A DNA stretch of 33,097 bases, from positions 1 through 33,097 of the forward strand of contig JAPOWK010000018.1 in assembly GCA_026707665.1 (NCBI GenBank). Reading direction: 5' to 3'. Both the position numbers and the translations under genes were made by a program. The notes beneath the pieces were generated by a model. That model saw only the letters and a list, made by a program, of their open reading frames with translations. It made no database searches and was not told the origin of the DNA. Source of the stretch: Chloroflexota bacterium (GTDB taxonomy: Bacteria; Chloroflexota; Anaerolineae; Aggregatilineales; Phototrophicaceae). Shown here piece after piece: positions 25,751 through 33,063 of the stretch (its first letter is position 1; each line of letters begins with the position of its first letter).

Positions 25751-27346
25751 CTATCCTTTGACTGCGCCGGCGGTTACGCCACGGACGAAGTAGCGCTGCA
25801 GGCTGAAGAAGACGATCAGCGGCACCACCATGGTGATGAAGGCGCCAGACGCCAGGATGTCCCATTCGTTGGCGTATTGGCCGACAAGCTGGCGGATGCC
25901 GACCGTCAGTGGGAACAGTTGTTGATCGACCAGGAAGATGAGGGCGTTCATCAGGTCGTTCCAGATCCAGACGAACTGAAAGATGCCGAGCGAGGCGATC
26001 GCCGGCATCGACAAGGGAATGACAATGCGGAAGAACATGCCGAATTCGGAGGCGCCGTCGACGCGCGCGGCTTCGAAGAGCTCGCTTGGCAGGTCGCGAA
26101 AGAAATTGTAGAGCAGGAAGATGGCGAAAGGCGTTCCATAGGAAGCATGGGCGATCCAGATGCCGGGGAAAGTGCCGATCAAGCCGGCCGCGTTCAGCAT
26201 CCGCAGCACGGGGATCCAGGTGGTTTGCATGGGGACGATGAGCATGGCGATGCACAACAAGTAGAAGGCGTTGCGGAAGGGCAGGTCCAGCCAGCAGAAA
26301 GCGTAGGCAGCCGTCGCCGCGATGACGATCGTTAAGATTGTGCTCGGAACGGTGATGATAAAACTGTTCTTGAAGAAGTTGAAAAAGCCGGGTTCGGCTA
26401 ACTGCTCGCGCGTGAATACTTCGACGTAGTTTTCCAGCGTCAGCAGCGGATTGATGATGCCCAGTTCCATCTCAATCGTACCGGCGAAGTCGGGCGCGGC
26501 CTTGAACTCGAAGCTGCCATCGGCGCTAACGTGAAGCGACCCGGCCAGCGGCAACTGTGTCGTGGTTCCGGCGTCGACCGTTTGCAAGGGACCGCCGGCG
26601 CGCTCCATCGCGTATTGAATGGTGAAGGGTGGGCTGGCGAGGACACTATGATCGATCGTCGCCTCGAAAGTACCAACGAAGCTGGCACGCGGTTCAAATT
26701 CGTAGCTGCCGTCTTCATTGACGATGATTTTGCCGGCGCGCGGCACACGTTCGGACTCGCCGATTGCCTCGATTTCCAATTCGCCTTGTATCGACTCAAA
26801 ACCTTGCAGCTGGAATTCGGCGGTGAAGGGCGCCTCGGCGCTGTCGATTTTGGTCACGAAGGCGCCGGCATAACCGGCAGCCGGCGCGAAATCGTAGCTG
26901 CCGTCCGCATGAATGGCGACTGTACCGACGCTATCGAGCGTGATGGGCTGGTCGAATTCTTCAACGGTGACGCTGCCGATAATTTGCTGGATGCGGACCA
27001 AGCCAATTGTGGCGGCGGGTACGCCCTCGACCGCGTCGGTAAGCAATTCGCCGCTAAAGCTATGACCGGCGAGGACGGTGTCTTCGCCGCTTTCGCCAGA
27101 GTCGACGATGTTTAGTTCCCAGATTTGGTCGGTGACGGTGCGATCTCCGCTGGCGATTGTCCACCAGCCGGAGGCGGAGATATCGCCGCGCGTGCGGAAG
27201 GATGTGACCGCCAAACCGACCGATGGCGCCAGCCAAATGATGCCGATAATCAGCAGAATCGCGTGAACCGGTCCGCGCCTTGTCAGTATGATGAGCGCTT
27301 CGGTCAGGCTTGGGCGCCTGTTGACGTTTAGGCTATGCCCGTCCAC
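25751..27346 (-). CDS. MalG-type sugar ABC permease with large extracytoplasmic insertion
   Basis: 531 residues from the GTG at 27346. GAGG lies five bases upstream and the start is 7 bp after the previous stop; an ATG at 27439 would only read through the preceding gene out of frame. Helix 1 is at about 25-49. In ordinary MalG-type proteins a short loop then leads to the NYxxVF helix; here about 240 residues intervene (63-300) before LTLENYVEVF. They contain three related modules marked by HADGSYDF (147), NEDGSYEF (211) and SADGSFEF (275), which resemble Ig/cadherin-like repeats of surface proteins. The rest is a normal permease: KNSFIITVPST, the EAA loop EAARVDGASEFGMFFRIVIP that docks the ATPase, and a final ALIFLVDQQ...GAVKG tail. 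It pairs with the MalF-like permease upstream. The insertion would sit on the side where the binding protein docks. Confidence 0.9.
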   Translation of the reverse strand: MDGHSLNVNRRPSLTEALIILTRRGPVHAILLIIGIIWLAPSVGLAVTSFRTRGDISASGWWTIASGDRTVTDQIWELNIVDSGESGEDTVLAGHSFSGELLTDAVEGVPAATIGLVRIQQIIGSVTVEEFDQPITLDSVGTVAIHADGSYDFAPAAGYAGAFVTKIDSAEAPFTAEFQLQGFESIQGELEIEAIGESERVPRAGKIIVNEDGSYEFEPRASFVGTFEATIDHSVLASPPFTIQYAMERAGGPLQTVDAGTTTQLPLAGSLHVSADGSFEFKAAPDFAGTIEMELGIINPLLTLENYVEVFTREQLAEPGFFNFFKNSFIITVPSTILTIVIAATAAYAFCWLDLPFRNAFYLLCIAMLIVPMQTTWIPVLRMLNAAGLIGTFPGIWIAHASYGTPFAIFLLYNFFRDLPSELFEAARVDGASEFGMFFRIVIPLSMPAIASLGIFQFVWIWNDLMNALIFLVDQQLFPLTVGIRQLVGQYANEWDILASGAFITMVVPLIVFFSLQRYFVRGVTAGAVKG

Positions 27347-27353
27347 TTCGTCC

Positions 27354-28259
27354 TCATAACTGGCGGCGGACCTGCCGCACCTGATAAATGATAAAGGGCA
27401 TGACCAAGAGCAAAAGAATGACGGCGACGGCGCTGCCATAGCCGGAACGGTTGTTGTTGAATGTCTCCCAAAAGACGGTGTAGCCGATGATGCGGGTGGC
27501 GCCGCGGGGCGCGCCCTTGGTCATCACCAGCACCAGGTCGATCATCTTCAGCGCGTTGATGATCATGGTGATGGCGATGAAGGTCACCGGTCCGCTGAGC
27601 ATGGGCAGGGACACGTGCCAGAACAACTGCCAGGCGTTGGCCCCGTCGATGCGGCCCGCTTCGTGGATTTCGGCGGGAACGGCTTTGTAGGCGGCCGATA
27701 GCACAACGACGGAGAGACCAGTAGATATCCAGACGCCGGCGAATATCACGGCCAGGTTGGCGACTTCAACGCTGCCAAGGAAGGCTATCGGCTCGAAATC
27801 GGGGAAGAGAGCGGTAAGGAGAGCATTCAGCGAGCCGAGATTTGGATTCTGATTGTAGAGCAGGCGAAAGATGACGGCGGCGGCGGTGGCCGAGATCGCC
27901 ATCGGCATGAACATAATGGATTTTATGATGGCTTCGTATTTGACTTTGTCGGCAAGGACGGCGACTAGAAGACCGATGAGCACGATGGCGGTAGGAAATA
28001 TGATAAGCCAGGCGAAGCTGTTGACCAGCGCGCCGCTGAATACGCCGTCTTCGAAGCTCAAGAAAAAGCGGTCTTCGGTGAGCAGGATGCGATAATTCTC
28101 GATGCCGACGAATTCCTTTGCTGGCGTCGTGATCGTGCCCCTGGTGAAGCTGAGAATGATGGTGACGATGGTGGGGTAGACGAAGAAGAGCGACAGCGCG
28201 ATGAGGGCTGGCGCGGCGAAGAGCCAGGGAATCAGTTTGCTGAATCGGCGTGAGTGCAT
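27354..28259 (-). CDS. MalF-type sugar ABC permease
   Basis: 301 residues, normal length for the MalF/UgpA/LacF group, with six membrane helices. Typical features are the N-terminal PWLFAAPALIALSLFFVYP, FVGIENYRILL, ALVNSFAWLIIF, and the ATPase-docking EAA loop EIHEAGRIDGANAWQLFWHVSLP. It forms the transmembrane heterodimer with the MalG-like protein encoded 7 bp downstream. The large P2 loop of E. coli MalF is absent; in this system the added domain sits in the partner instead. No clear ribosome-binding site precedes the ATG. The substrate cannot be told from sequence, beyond a carbohydrate. Confidence 0.93.
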   Translation of the reverse strand: MHSRRFSKLIPWLFAAPALIALSLFFVYPTIVTIILSFTRGTITTPAKEFVGIENYRILLTEDRFFLSFEDGVFSGALVNSFAWLIIFPTAIVLIGLLVAVLADKVKYEAIIKSIMFMPMAISATAAAVIFRLLYNQNPNLGSLNALLTALFPDFEPIAFLGSVEVANLAVIFAGVWISTGLSVVVLSAAYKAVPAEIHEAGRIDGANAWQLFWHVSLPMLSGPVTFIAITMIINALKMIDLVLVMTKGAPRGATRIIGYTVFWETFNNNRSGYGSAVAVILLLLVMPFIIYQVRQVRRQL

Positions 28260-28321
28260 TTTGTCTGTGTCAGTTCAGTTGCCGCCTAAATGAAGATCCA
28301 CGTCGGAAATAGGAAGAATCG

Positions 28322-28370
28322 GTTGGAAATCTATAGCGAGTGTGGGCGAGCCACCGGCTCGCCCGTACAT
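28322..28370. repeat. Intact family C hairpin repeat
   Basis: TTGGAAATCTATAGC followed by GGGCGAGCC-ACC-GGCTCGCCC (28344-28364, perfect 9-bp stem) and GTACA. This is the uninterrupted form of the repeat at 5428-5520. Confidence 0.7.
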
Positions 28371-28464
28371 CAGTCCCACTACTGATTAAGATTCTGTAGG
28401 AGGCAGACGCTATCATTATTTGCTTAGACTTTTATTTTGTGGAATATGTGGAGAATGAACTGGC

Positions 28465-28494
28465 AAAAGAGGGCAGCCCGTCTGGACTGCCCTC
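28465..28494 (-). terminator. Intra-operon terminator after the binding-protein gene
   Basis: On the minus strand GAGGGCAG, 10-nt loop, CTGCCCTC and TTTT, 22 bases after the binding-protein stop. Such a hairpin inside an importer operon usually lets only part of the transcripts continue, giving more binding protein than permease. Confidence 0.6.
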
Positions 28495-28515
28495 AGAACT
28501 GACGCTTCGTCAGCG

Positions 28516-29805
28516 CTACATGTCGTAGGCAGTATCGGCGACATCCTCGATGAATTGAGCCACCTCTTGTACCGAGTCGGGATTGGCGACCAGGTCTTGC
28601 AAGCCGGTGAACATGGCGTCGCCGCCGATCGCGCCGGGCGCCAGGTCGGAGCCGTCAAAAGCGACGAAGGCGGCATTGGCGACCATGGCTGCAGCCGCGC
28701 CATCGCAGGGCTCGGCGTAGACATCAGCCGACACATTGTAGTTGGCTGATAGCTGTGGTCCCGTCTCTTGCGTCGCCATGAGTTCCTGCGCTTCGGCGCC
28801 GGCGATCCAGACCATGTATTCGCGCACCTCCGGCCGGTCGTTGTACATCAGCCAGAAGTTGCCGCCGAGCACGACCGAATTGGCGTAGTCTTCGTTGATG
28901 GTGGGGAAGCGGAAGGAGCCGAAATCATCGGGGCAAGTCTGTCCCGGGAAGTTGGCTTCGGCGAAGCTGCGCATGAAGCTGGCAAGCGGGAACAAGCCGG
29001 CGTCGCCGTTCATGACCGCGTCCATGGCGTCGATGAAGCCGCGGGCGAGCGTGCCGTCGGAGCCGCCGTATAGGCGCGTGTCAGTCGGCGATACCGCTTC
29101 GGCGAAGTGTTCGAGCGCGCTGATGACGGTGGGATCGGTCCATTCAACTTCGTGTGTCACAAAGAGCTTGTGGTACATCTCCGGACCGGCGATGTTGAGA
29201 TAGAGGTTCTCGAAGAAGTCGGTGAGCGTCCAGCCGTCCAGGGCGCCAAGCGCAAGAGGCGGGATGCCTTCCTCGGCCAGGATGTCCAGATACTCGATGA
29301 ACGCGTCCCAGGTCGCGGGCGCGTCTTCGCCAATATCTTCAAAGACATCGGTGCGGCGCCAAGCGATGCTCTTGGAGCTGACGGCGCTGATGACGCCGTA
29401 GAATTCGCCGTCAACCGAGCCCAGATCGATGAGCGCCTGGCCGTAATTGGCTTGCACGAATTCATCGGTCATCACCGGATCGTCGCCGCTGGTCAAGGGG
29501 ATGATCAAGCCTTCGCGCGCCAATTCCGCCATTACGCCGGGCCGCGGCATGCCGGATACATCGGGCGGGTTGCCGGCGCTGGCCATGATTTGCGGCAGCA
29601 GGTGGCAGTCGCGATCGTCGATATGTTCGACTTCAATGCCGGTGGCTTCGGTGAAGGCGGCGTTGACGCCATTGAAGCCGACGCCTTCCGCGCCGCCCCA
29701 GCAAGTGACGACCGTGACTTTGGGCGCGTCCTGGGCGAGCAGGGTCGCTGGGCTGAGCGACACAGCGACAAGGACTAAAACTGTAAGAACGACTAATTTG
29801 CGCAT
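28516..29805 (-). CDS. Extracellular sugar-binding protein of ABC importer
   Basis: 429 residues with an N-terminal signal peptide (MRKLVVLTVLVLVAVSLSPA, likely cut after LLA at about residue 24; no lipobox Cys). It belongs to the family-1 solute-binding proteins: KVTVVTCWGG, GVNAAFTEATGIEVEHID, the hinge region PPDVSGMPRPGVMAELA, FYGVISAVSSKSIAWRR, TWDAFIEYLDILAEEGIPPLALG and FPTINEDYANSVVLGGNFW. Several Cys residues (CWGG, RDCH, QTCPDD, EPCDG) could form disulfides. It captures a carbohydrate outside the membrane and hands it to the two permeases encoded downstream. The start is ATG with AAAGGAG seven bases upstream. It is first in the importer transcript. Ligand unknown. Confidence 0.93.
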   Translation of the reverse strand: MRKLVVLTVLVLVAVSLSPATLLAQDAPKVTVVTCWGGAEGVGFNGVNAAFTEATGIEVEHIDDRDCHLLPQIMASAGNPPDVSGMPRPGVMAELAREGLIIPLTSGDDPVMTDEFVQANYGQALIDLGSVDGEFYGVISAVSSKSIAWRRTDVFEDIGEDAPATWDAFIEYLDILAEEGIPPLALGALDGWTLTDFFENLYLNIAGPEMYHKLFVTHEVEWTDPTVISALEHFAEAVSPTDTRLYGGSDGTLARGFIDAMDAVMNGDAGLFPLASFMRSFAEANFPGQTCPDDFGSFRFPTINEDYANSVVLGGNFWLMYNDRPEVREYMVWIAGAEAQELMATQETGPQLSANYNVSADVYAEPCDGAAAAMVANAAFVAFDGSDLAPGAIGGDAMFTGLQDLVANPDSVQEVAQFIEDVADTAYDM

Positions 29806-29914
29806 GATATGGCTCCTTTCAAAAGCCTATGTGCGATTCTCATATGTGGGGGGAGGTCCGTATGCAGCCTACGAGCGATGAACAGCGGATGGGAGATTCC
29901 ATCTCTTCAATTAG

Positions 29915-29943
29915 AGTTTAACGAAACGCGCCTAATACTGCAA
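29915..29943 (-). promoter_or_regulatory. Probable promoter of the sugar importer operon
   Basis: On the minus strand TTGCAG (29938-29943), exactly 17 bases, TAAACT (29915-29920), giving a leader of roughly 100 bases before the binding-protein ATG. Confidence 0.4.
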
Positions 29944-29976
29944 TTCAGGCGGAATAACTTGCCTGATTAAGCCTTA

Positions 29977-30975
29977 TCAGTCTTCCAGCAAGAAGACGGT
30001 GAAATCAAGGTTGCCGGGCGAGTGACCGAAGCCGGTGAGCAGGGCGGCGCATTCGGCGCGGTGCTGCGTGCCGTGATTGACGACATGGGCGAGGCAATGC
30101 CACAAGACGCGGTGGCGAATCACATCGCCTTGATAGCTGATGATGCCGCTCAAGTCTTCATCACTGAGACCGGCAAGATAAGGCCAAAATGCCTCTCGTT
30201 CGACATGCCAACGCGCGCGGATGGCGGCTACATCGGGGAAGTCTTCCGGTTGCAGCCATTCGACTTGCTCGCCGTCCTTCAGCAGGTTGCGCCAGACGTA
30301 TTCGGCGTCCAAGAGATGGACGAGGGCGCCGCGCAGGCTGCCCCAGCCGAGGTCGTTCGGCGCTGTCAGTTGCTCGGAGCTTAGGGCTTCGGCGGTATCC
30401 AGGATGCGGTCATTCGCCCAATCGTTGTATTGGAAGAGCAATTCAATGTCCCGGCGATTCATGGCATTGGACTGGCTCGAGCGGATATCTCGGCTGTTGA
30501 GGAATAAGGTGAGGTCCATATCGCCGGGCGAATGGCCGAATCCGGTCAACAGGGCGGCCGCTTCGGCGCGGTGCTGCGTGCCGTGGTTGACGACATGAAC
30601 CAGCGTCTGCCACAGTACCCAATCGTACTTATTTCCATCCCGTTCTGCGCTATGGACGCGATTCAGGTCTACATCCGCCAGCGAATCCAGGCAGCGGCGG
30701 CTGATTTCGTTTTGTTGCTCCCAGCGTTTTCTCAGCGCGGCGATATTAGTGAACGACTCTGGATCGAGAATGCCTTCATCTTCGCGGTCGAAGAGGAAGC
30801 TGAACCAGCCGTACTCGGCGTCGAGGATATGAACGAGGGCGCCGCGCAGATCGCCCCAACCGAACTCATTTGGCTTGGTCAGCTGCTCGAATGTCGCCCG
30901 CTCGGCCGCGTCGAGGATGCGCGTGTTCGCCCATTCATTGTAGGCGTAGTAAAGCTTGATGTCTTCGACTTTCAT
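29977..30975 (-). CDS. Tandem DinB/YfiT-type metal-binding four-helix-bundle protein
   Basis: 332 residues made of two copies of one DinB domain (1-167 and 172-332) that are strongly alike: YAYNEWANTRILDAAE against FQYNDWANDRILDTAE, GDLRGALVHILDAEY against GSLRGALVHLLDAEY, and HVVNHGTQHRAE in both. Each copy keeps the three-His metal site (His49, His131, His135; His220, His301, His305). DinB proteins bind Zn or Ni and many use bacillithiol, mycothiol or similar thiols; they are usually single-domain homodimers of about 160 residues. This protein looks like a dimer made permanent by gene duplication. The second copy begins with its own Met172, in line with fusion of two genes. The start is ATG with GGAGG four bases upstream. 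Substrate unknown. Confidence 0.9.
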   Translation of the reverse strand: MKVEDIKLYYAYNEWANTRILDAAERATFEQLTKPNEFGWGDLRGALVHILDAEYGWFSFLFDREDEGILDPESFTNIAALRKRWEQQNEISRRCLDSLADVDLNRVHSAERDGNKYDWVLWQTLVHVVNHGTQHRAEAAALLTGFGHSPGDMDLTLFLNSRDIRSSQSNAMNRRDIELLFQYNDWANDRILDTAEALSSEQLTAPNDLGWGSLRGALVHLLDAEYVWRNLLKDGEQVEWLQPEDFPDVAAIRARWHVEREAFWPYLAGLSDEDLSGIISYQGDVIRHRVLWHCLAHVVNHGTQHRAECAALLTGFGHSPGNLDFTVFLLED

Positions 30976-31066
30976 GATTCCTCCGTTGCCGCGCGGCGCT
31001 CGCGGCGAAACACGCTGCTGAAAACAGCGTTATACTGGCAGGAGATTCAGCGTTTGCCTATGGTCT

Positions 31067-31873
31067 ATGCCAGTCTATTACGATCAGGCGATATCATTTT
31101 ATGATGCGACGCGCGGCTACCGCGACGGGGTTGTCGATCGCTATCGCGAGGCGCTGCTCGGCCATACGGGCGCGCATGCCTCAGCGCGATTTCTCGAAGT
31201 CGGGATCGGCAGTGGGCTGATCGCGCAAGCCTTCTATCCGGTGGCGCGGCATTATGTCGGCATCGATTATTCGCTGGGCATGATGCGCTTGATCCGGGGA
31301 AAGCTGGAGGGCGATTGGCGTCCGCTGTTGGCGCAGGCCGATGCCCGATATCTGCCCTTTGTTGCTGGCAGCTTCGATATCGTGCATGCCGTGCGCGTTT
31401 TCCACCATTTGCCGGCTTGGCGCGATTGCATTGATGAGGCGCGGCGTCTGCTGCGAAGCGGGGGCGCTTTGGTCATCGTGGAAATGATACCGCCAGATGG
31501 CGCCGATCGGCCGCCCTGGGGCATCGTACAAGACAAGTGGGACGAGATCTTGCGCGGTCTGGGCGTCAGCAGCGACGAGGGCGTGGACCAGGGAATTTGG
31601 CTCACGGATGATGCGGTGCGGCAGTATATCGAAGCGACTGGCGGGAGTGCCGATGTCATCGACCTTGTGCGCTATCTGGAGAAGCCGGTATCGCCTCGCA
31701 TCATGGTGGAGCGGCGGGTGGCGGGCATGTTCAGCAGCGACTGGCGCTTGCCGGAAGCGGTACATCGAGAGGCGTCGCGGGCGCTGCGGGATTGGTTGGA
31801 GCGCGACTGCGAGGCGCCCGATGACCTGGTCGAGCGGGAGATGCTTTTCCGCGCCGTCATCGCGCGCTGGTAA
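31067..31873 (+). CDS. Class I SAM-dependent methyltransferase
   Basis: 268 residues. N-terminal YYDQAISFYDATRGYRDGVV is typical of UbiE/Methyltransf_11 proteins. The SAM-binding motif I is FLEVGIGSGLIAQ, followed by the acidic GIDYSLGMM, then ADARYLPFVAGSFDIVHAVRVFHHL (motifs II-III) and EARRLLRSGGALVIVEM. The C-terminal part (about 150-268) is helical and probably forms the acceptor site; it matches nothing I can name. The start is ATG 31067; no good ribosome-binding site is nearby, but TATACT at 31031-31036 could give a nearly leaderless message. It is divergent from the DinB gene (91 bp apart) and 48 bp ahead of the exchanger gene. The substrate cannot be inferred. Confidence 0.88.
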   Translation: MPVYYDQAISFYDATRGYRDGVVDRYREALLGHTGAHASARFLEVGIGSGLIAQAFYPVARHYVGIDYSLGMMRLIRGKLEGDWRPLLAQADARYLPFVAGSFDIVHAVRVFHHLPAWRDCIDEARRLLRSGGALVIVEMIPPDGADRPPWGIVQDKWDEILRGLGVSSDEGVDQGIWLTDDAVRQYIEATGGSADVIDLVRYLEKPVSPRIMVERRVAGMFSSDWRLPEAVHREASRALRDWLERDCEAPDDLVEREMLFRAVIARW

Positions 31874-31921
31874 GCTGATCAGAGCAAAGAAAAGCGGTCG
31901 AGAGCGCACGGGGGAAGGGCG

Positions 31922-32995
31922 ATGGCGGAAGTGCTATTGAGTTTGGCGGCGATTCTCGCTTGCGTGTTCGCGCTCGCTGTTGTGACCGACAAATTCTTCA
32001 TCCCCAGCTTGGATGAGATTTCGCGGCGCCTGAAGCTTTCGGATGAGGTGGCGGGCGCATCATTGATGGCGATCGGCTCGTCGGCGCCGGAGCTGGCGAT
32101 TGCCCTGATGGCGCTATTCACCGCCGGCGGGGCGCACAGCGATGTAGGCATCGGCACGATCGTCGGCTCGGCTGTCTTCAACATTCTGGTGATCACCGGT
32201 GTGTCGGCTGTTTTCGCCGGCGGCTTGCATATCCATATTTTCGCGGTCGGGCGAGACATCGTCTACTACCTGATATCCATTCTGTATCTGGGGCTGGTCT
32301 TCTTCGATGGCCATGTTTCGCTGATTGAGGCGATCCTCGGATTGGTCGGCTATGTGGTGTATATGGGCGTGCTCATCGTTTGGCGCTATTTTGGACCGGA
32401 TGAGGAAGATGAGGACGAAAGCGAAATTTCGAGCGAGCCGGAGCGCGGGCAGGTAGCTGGTTGGCATCATTTGGAAGCGCTGATCGAATCGAAATTGCGG
32501 CGCATCACGGGCGCGCCGGAACGGAACTTCGTCTGGGCTTTCATCGTCTCGATCGCTTTGATCGTCGCGCTGAGCTACGCCCTGGTGGAATCGACGATTG
32601 TATTTTCGGCCGGCATCGGCATCCCGCCGGTGATTGTGGCGTTGACCTTGTTGGCGGCGGGGACATCGGCGCCCGACTTGATGGCGTCGCTGGATGTGGC
32701 GCGCGAAGGACGGGGCGGCATGGCGGTGGCCAACGCGGTCGGCTCCAATACCTTTGACCTGCTGGTTGGTTTGGCGCTGCCCTGGACGATCGCGCTGTCG
32801 CTGCTGGGTTTGAGCGGGATTGATGTCGGCACGGGCGACCTTTGGATTTCTATCGGCATTTTGGTGGCGACGACCTTGATCCTGGCGCTGTTTCTGACGA
32901 GCGAACGGGAGTTGAGCCGCCGCGAGGGCTGGGTGCTGCTCGCGCTTTATGGCGTTTTTGTCGTCTATACGCTGCTGAGCGGGACCGCGGTTTGA
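31922..32995 (+). CDS. CaCA-family Na+(K+)/Ca2+ exchanger, NCKX-like
   Basis: 357 residues, about ten membrane helices in two inverted halves. Alpha-1 repeat: VAGASLMAIGSSAPELAIAL (Glu57) and VGIGTIVGSAVFNILVI. Alpha-2 repeat: ALTLLAAGTSAPDLMASLD (Asp252) and ANAVGSNTFDLLVGLALPW. The central cytoplasmic loop is short and acidic (EEDEDESE, 161-168). The Asp in PDL and the second Asp in SNTFD (Asp279) are features of the animal K+-dependent exchangers (SLC24/NCKX) rather than of YrbG or NCX, which usually have Glu and Asn there. The opening DKFFIPSLDEISRRLKLS also resembles NCKX. It probably exports Ca2+ using the Na+ gradient. GGGGAAGG is three bases before the ATG, 48 bp after the methyltransferase gene. 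Confidence 0.92.
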   Translation: MAEVLLSLAAILACVFALAVVTDKFFIPSLDEISRRLKLSDEVAGASLMAIGSSAPELAIALMALFTAGGAHSDVGIGTIVGSAVFNILVITGVSAVFAGGLHIHIFAVGRDIVYYLISILYLGLVFFDGHVSLIEAILGLVGYVVYMGVLIVWRYFGPDEEDEDESEISSEPERGQVAGWHHLEALIESKLRRITGAPERNFVWAFIVSIALIVALSYALVESTIVFSAGIGIPPVIVALTLLAAGTSAPDLMASLDVAREGRGGMAVANAVGSNTFDLLVGLALPWTIALSLLGLSGIDVGTGDLWISIGILVATTLILALFLTSERELSRREGWVLLALYGVFVVYTLLSGTAV

Positions 32996-33007
32996 AGCGT
33001 CCTCCGC

Positions 33008-33041
33008 ACCCCATCCCCCGGCCCCTTCCCCAGCGAGCTAG
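33008..33041 (+). repeat. Truncated family A repeat
   Basis: ACCCCATCCCCCGGCCCCTT followed by CCCCAGCGAGCTAGG, identical to the start of the copy at 21476 but broken off before the second arm (GAAGGGGAGCT). Confidence 0.65.
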
Positions 33042-33057
33042 GTGTATAGTCTTGGAT

Positions 33058-33063
33058 TATAAT
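33058..33063 (+). promoter_or_regulatory. Perfect -10 box for a gene beyond the window
   Basis: TATAAT at 33058-33063; the -35 region (GAGCTA) is inside the truncated repeat and poor. AAAGGGAAG at 33083-33091 may be the ribosome-binding site of a gene starting at or just after the window end. Confidence 0.35.

Noticed and set aside
27347..27439. ATG start for the MalG-like permease inside the preceding gene
   Set aside because: The first 28 residues would be an out-of-frame reading of the end of the MalF-like gene; GTG 27346 has a ribosome-binding site and normal operon spacing.
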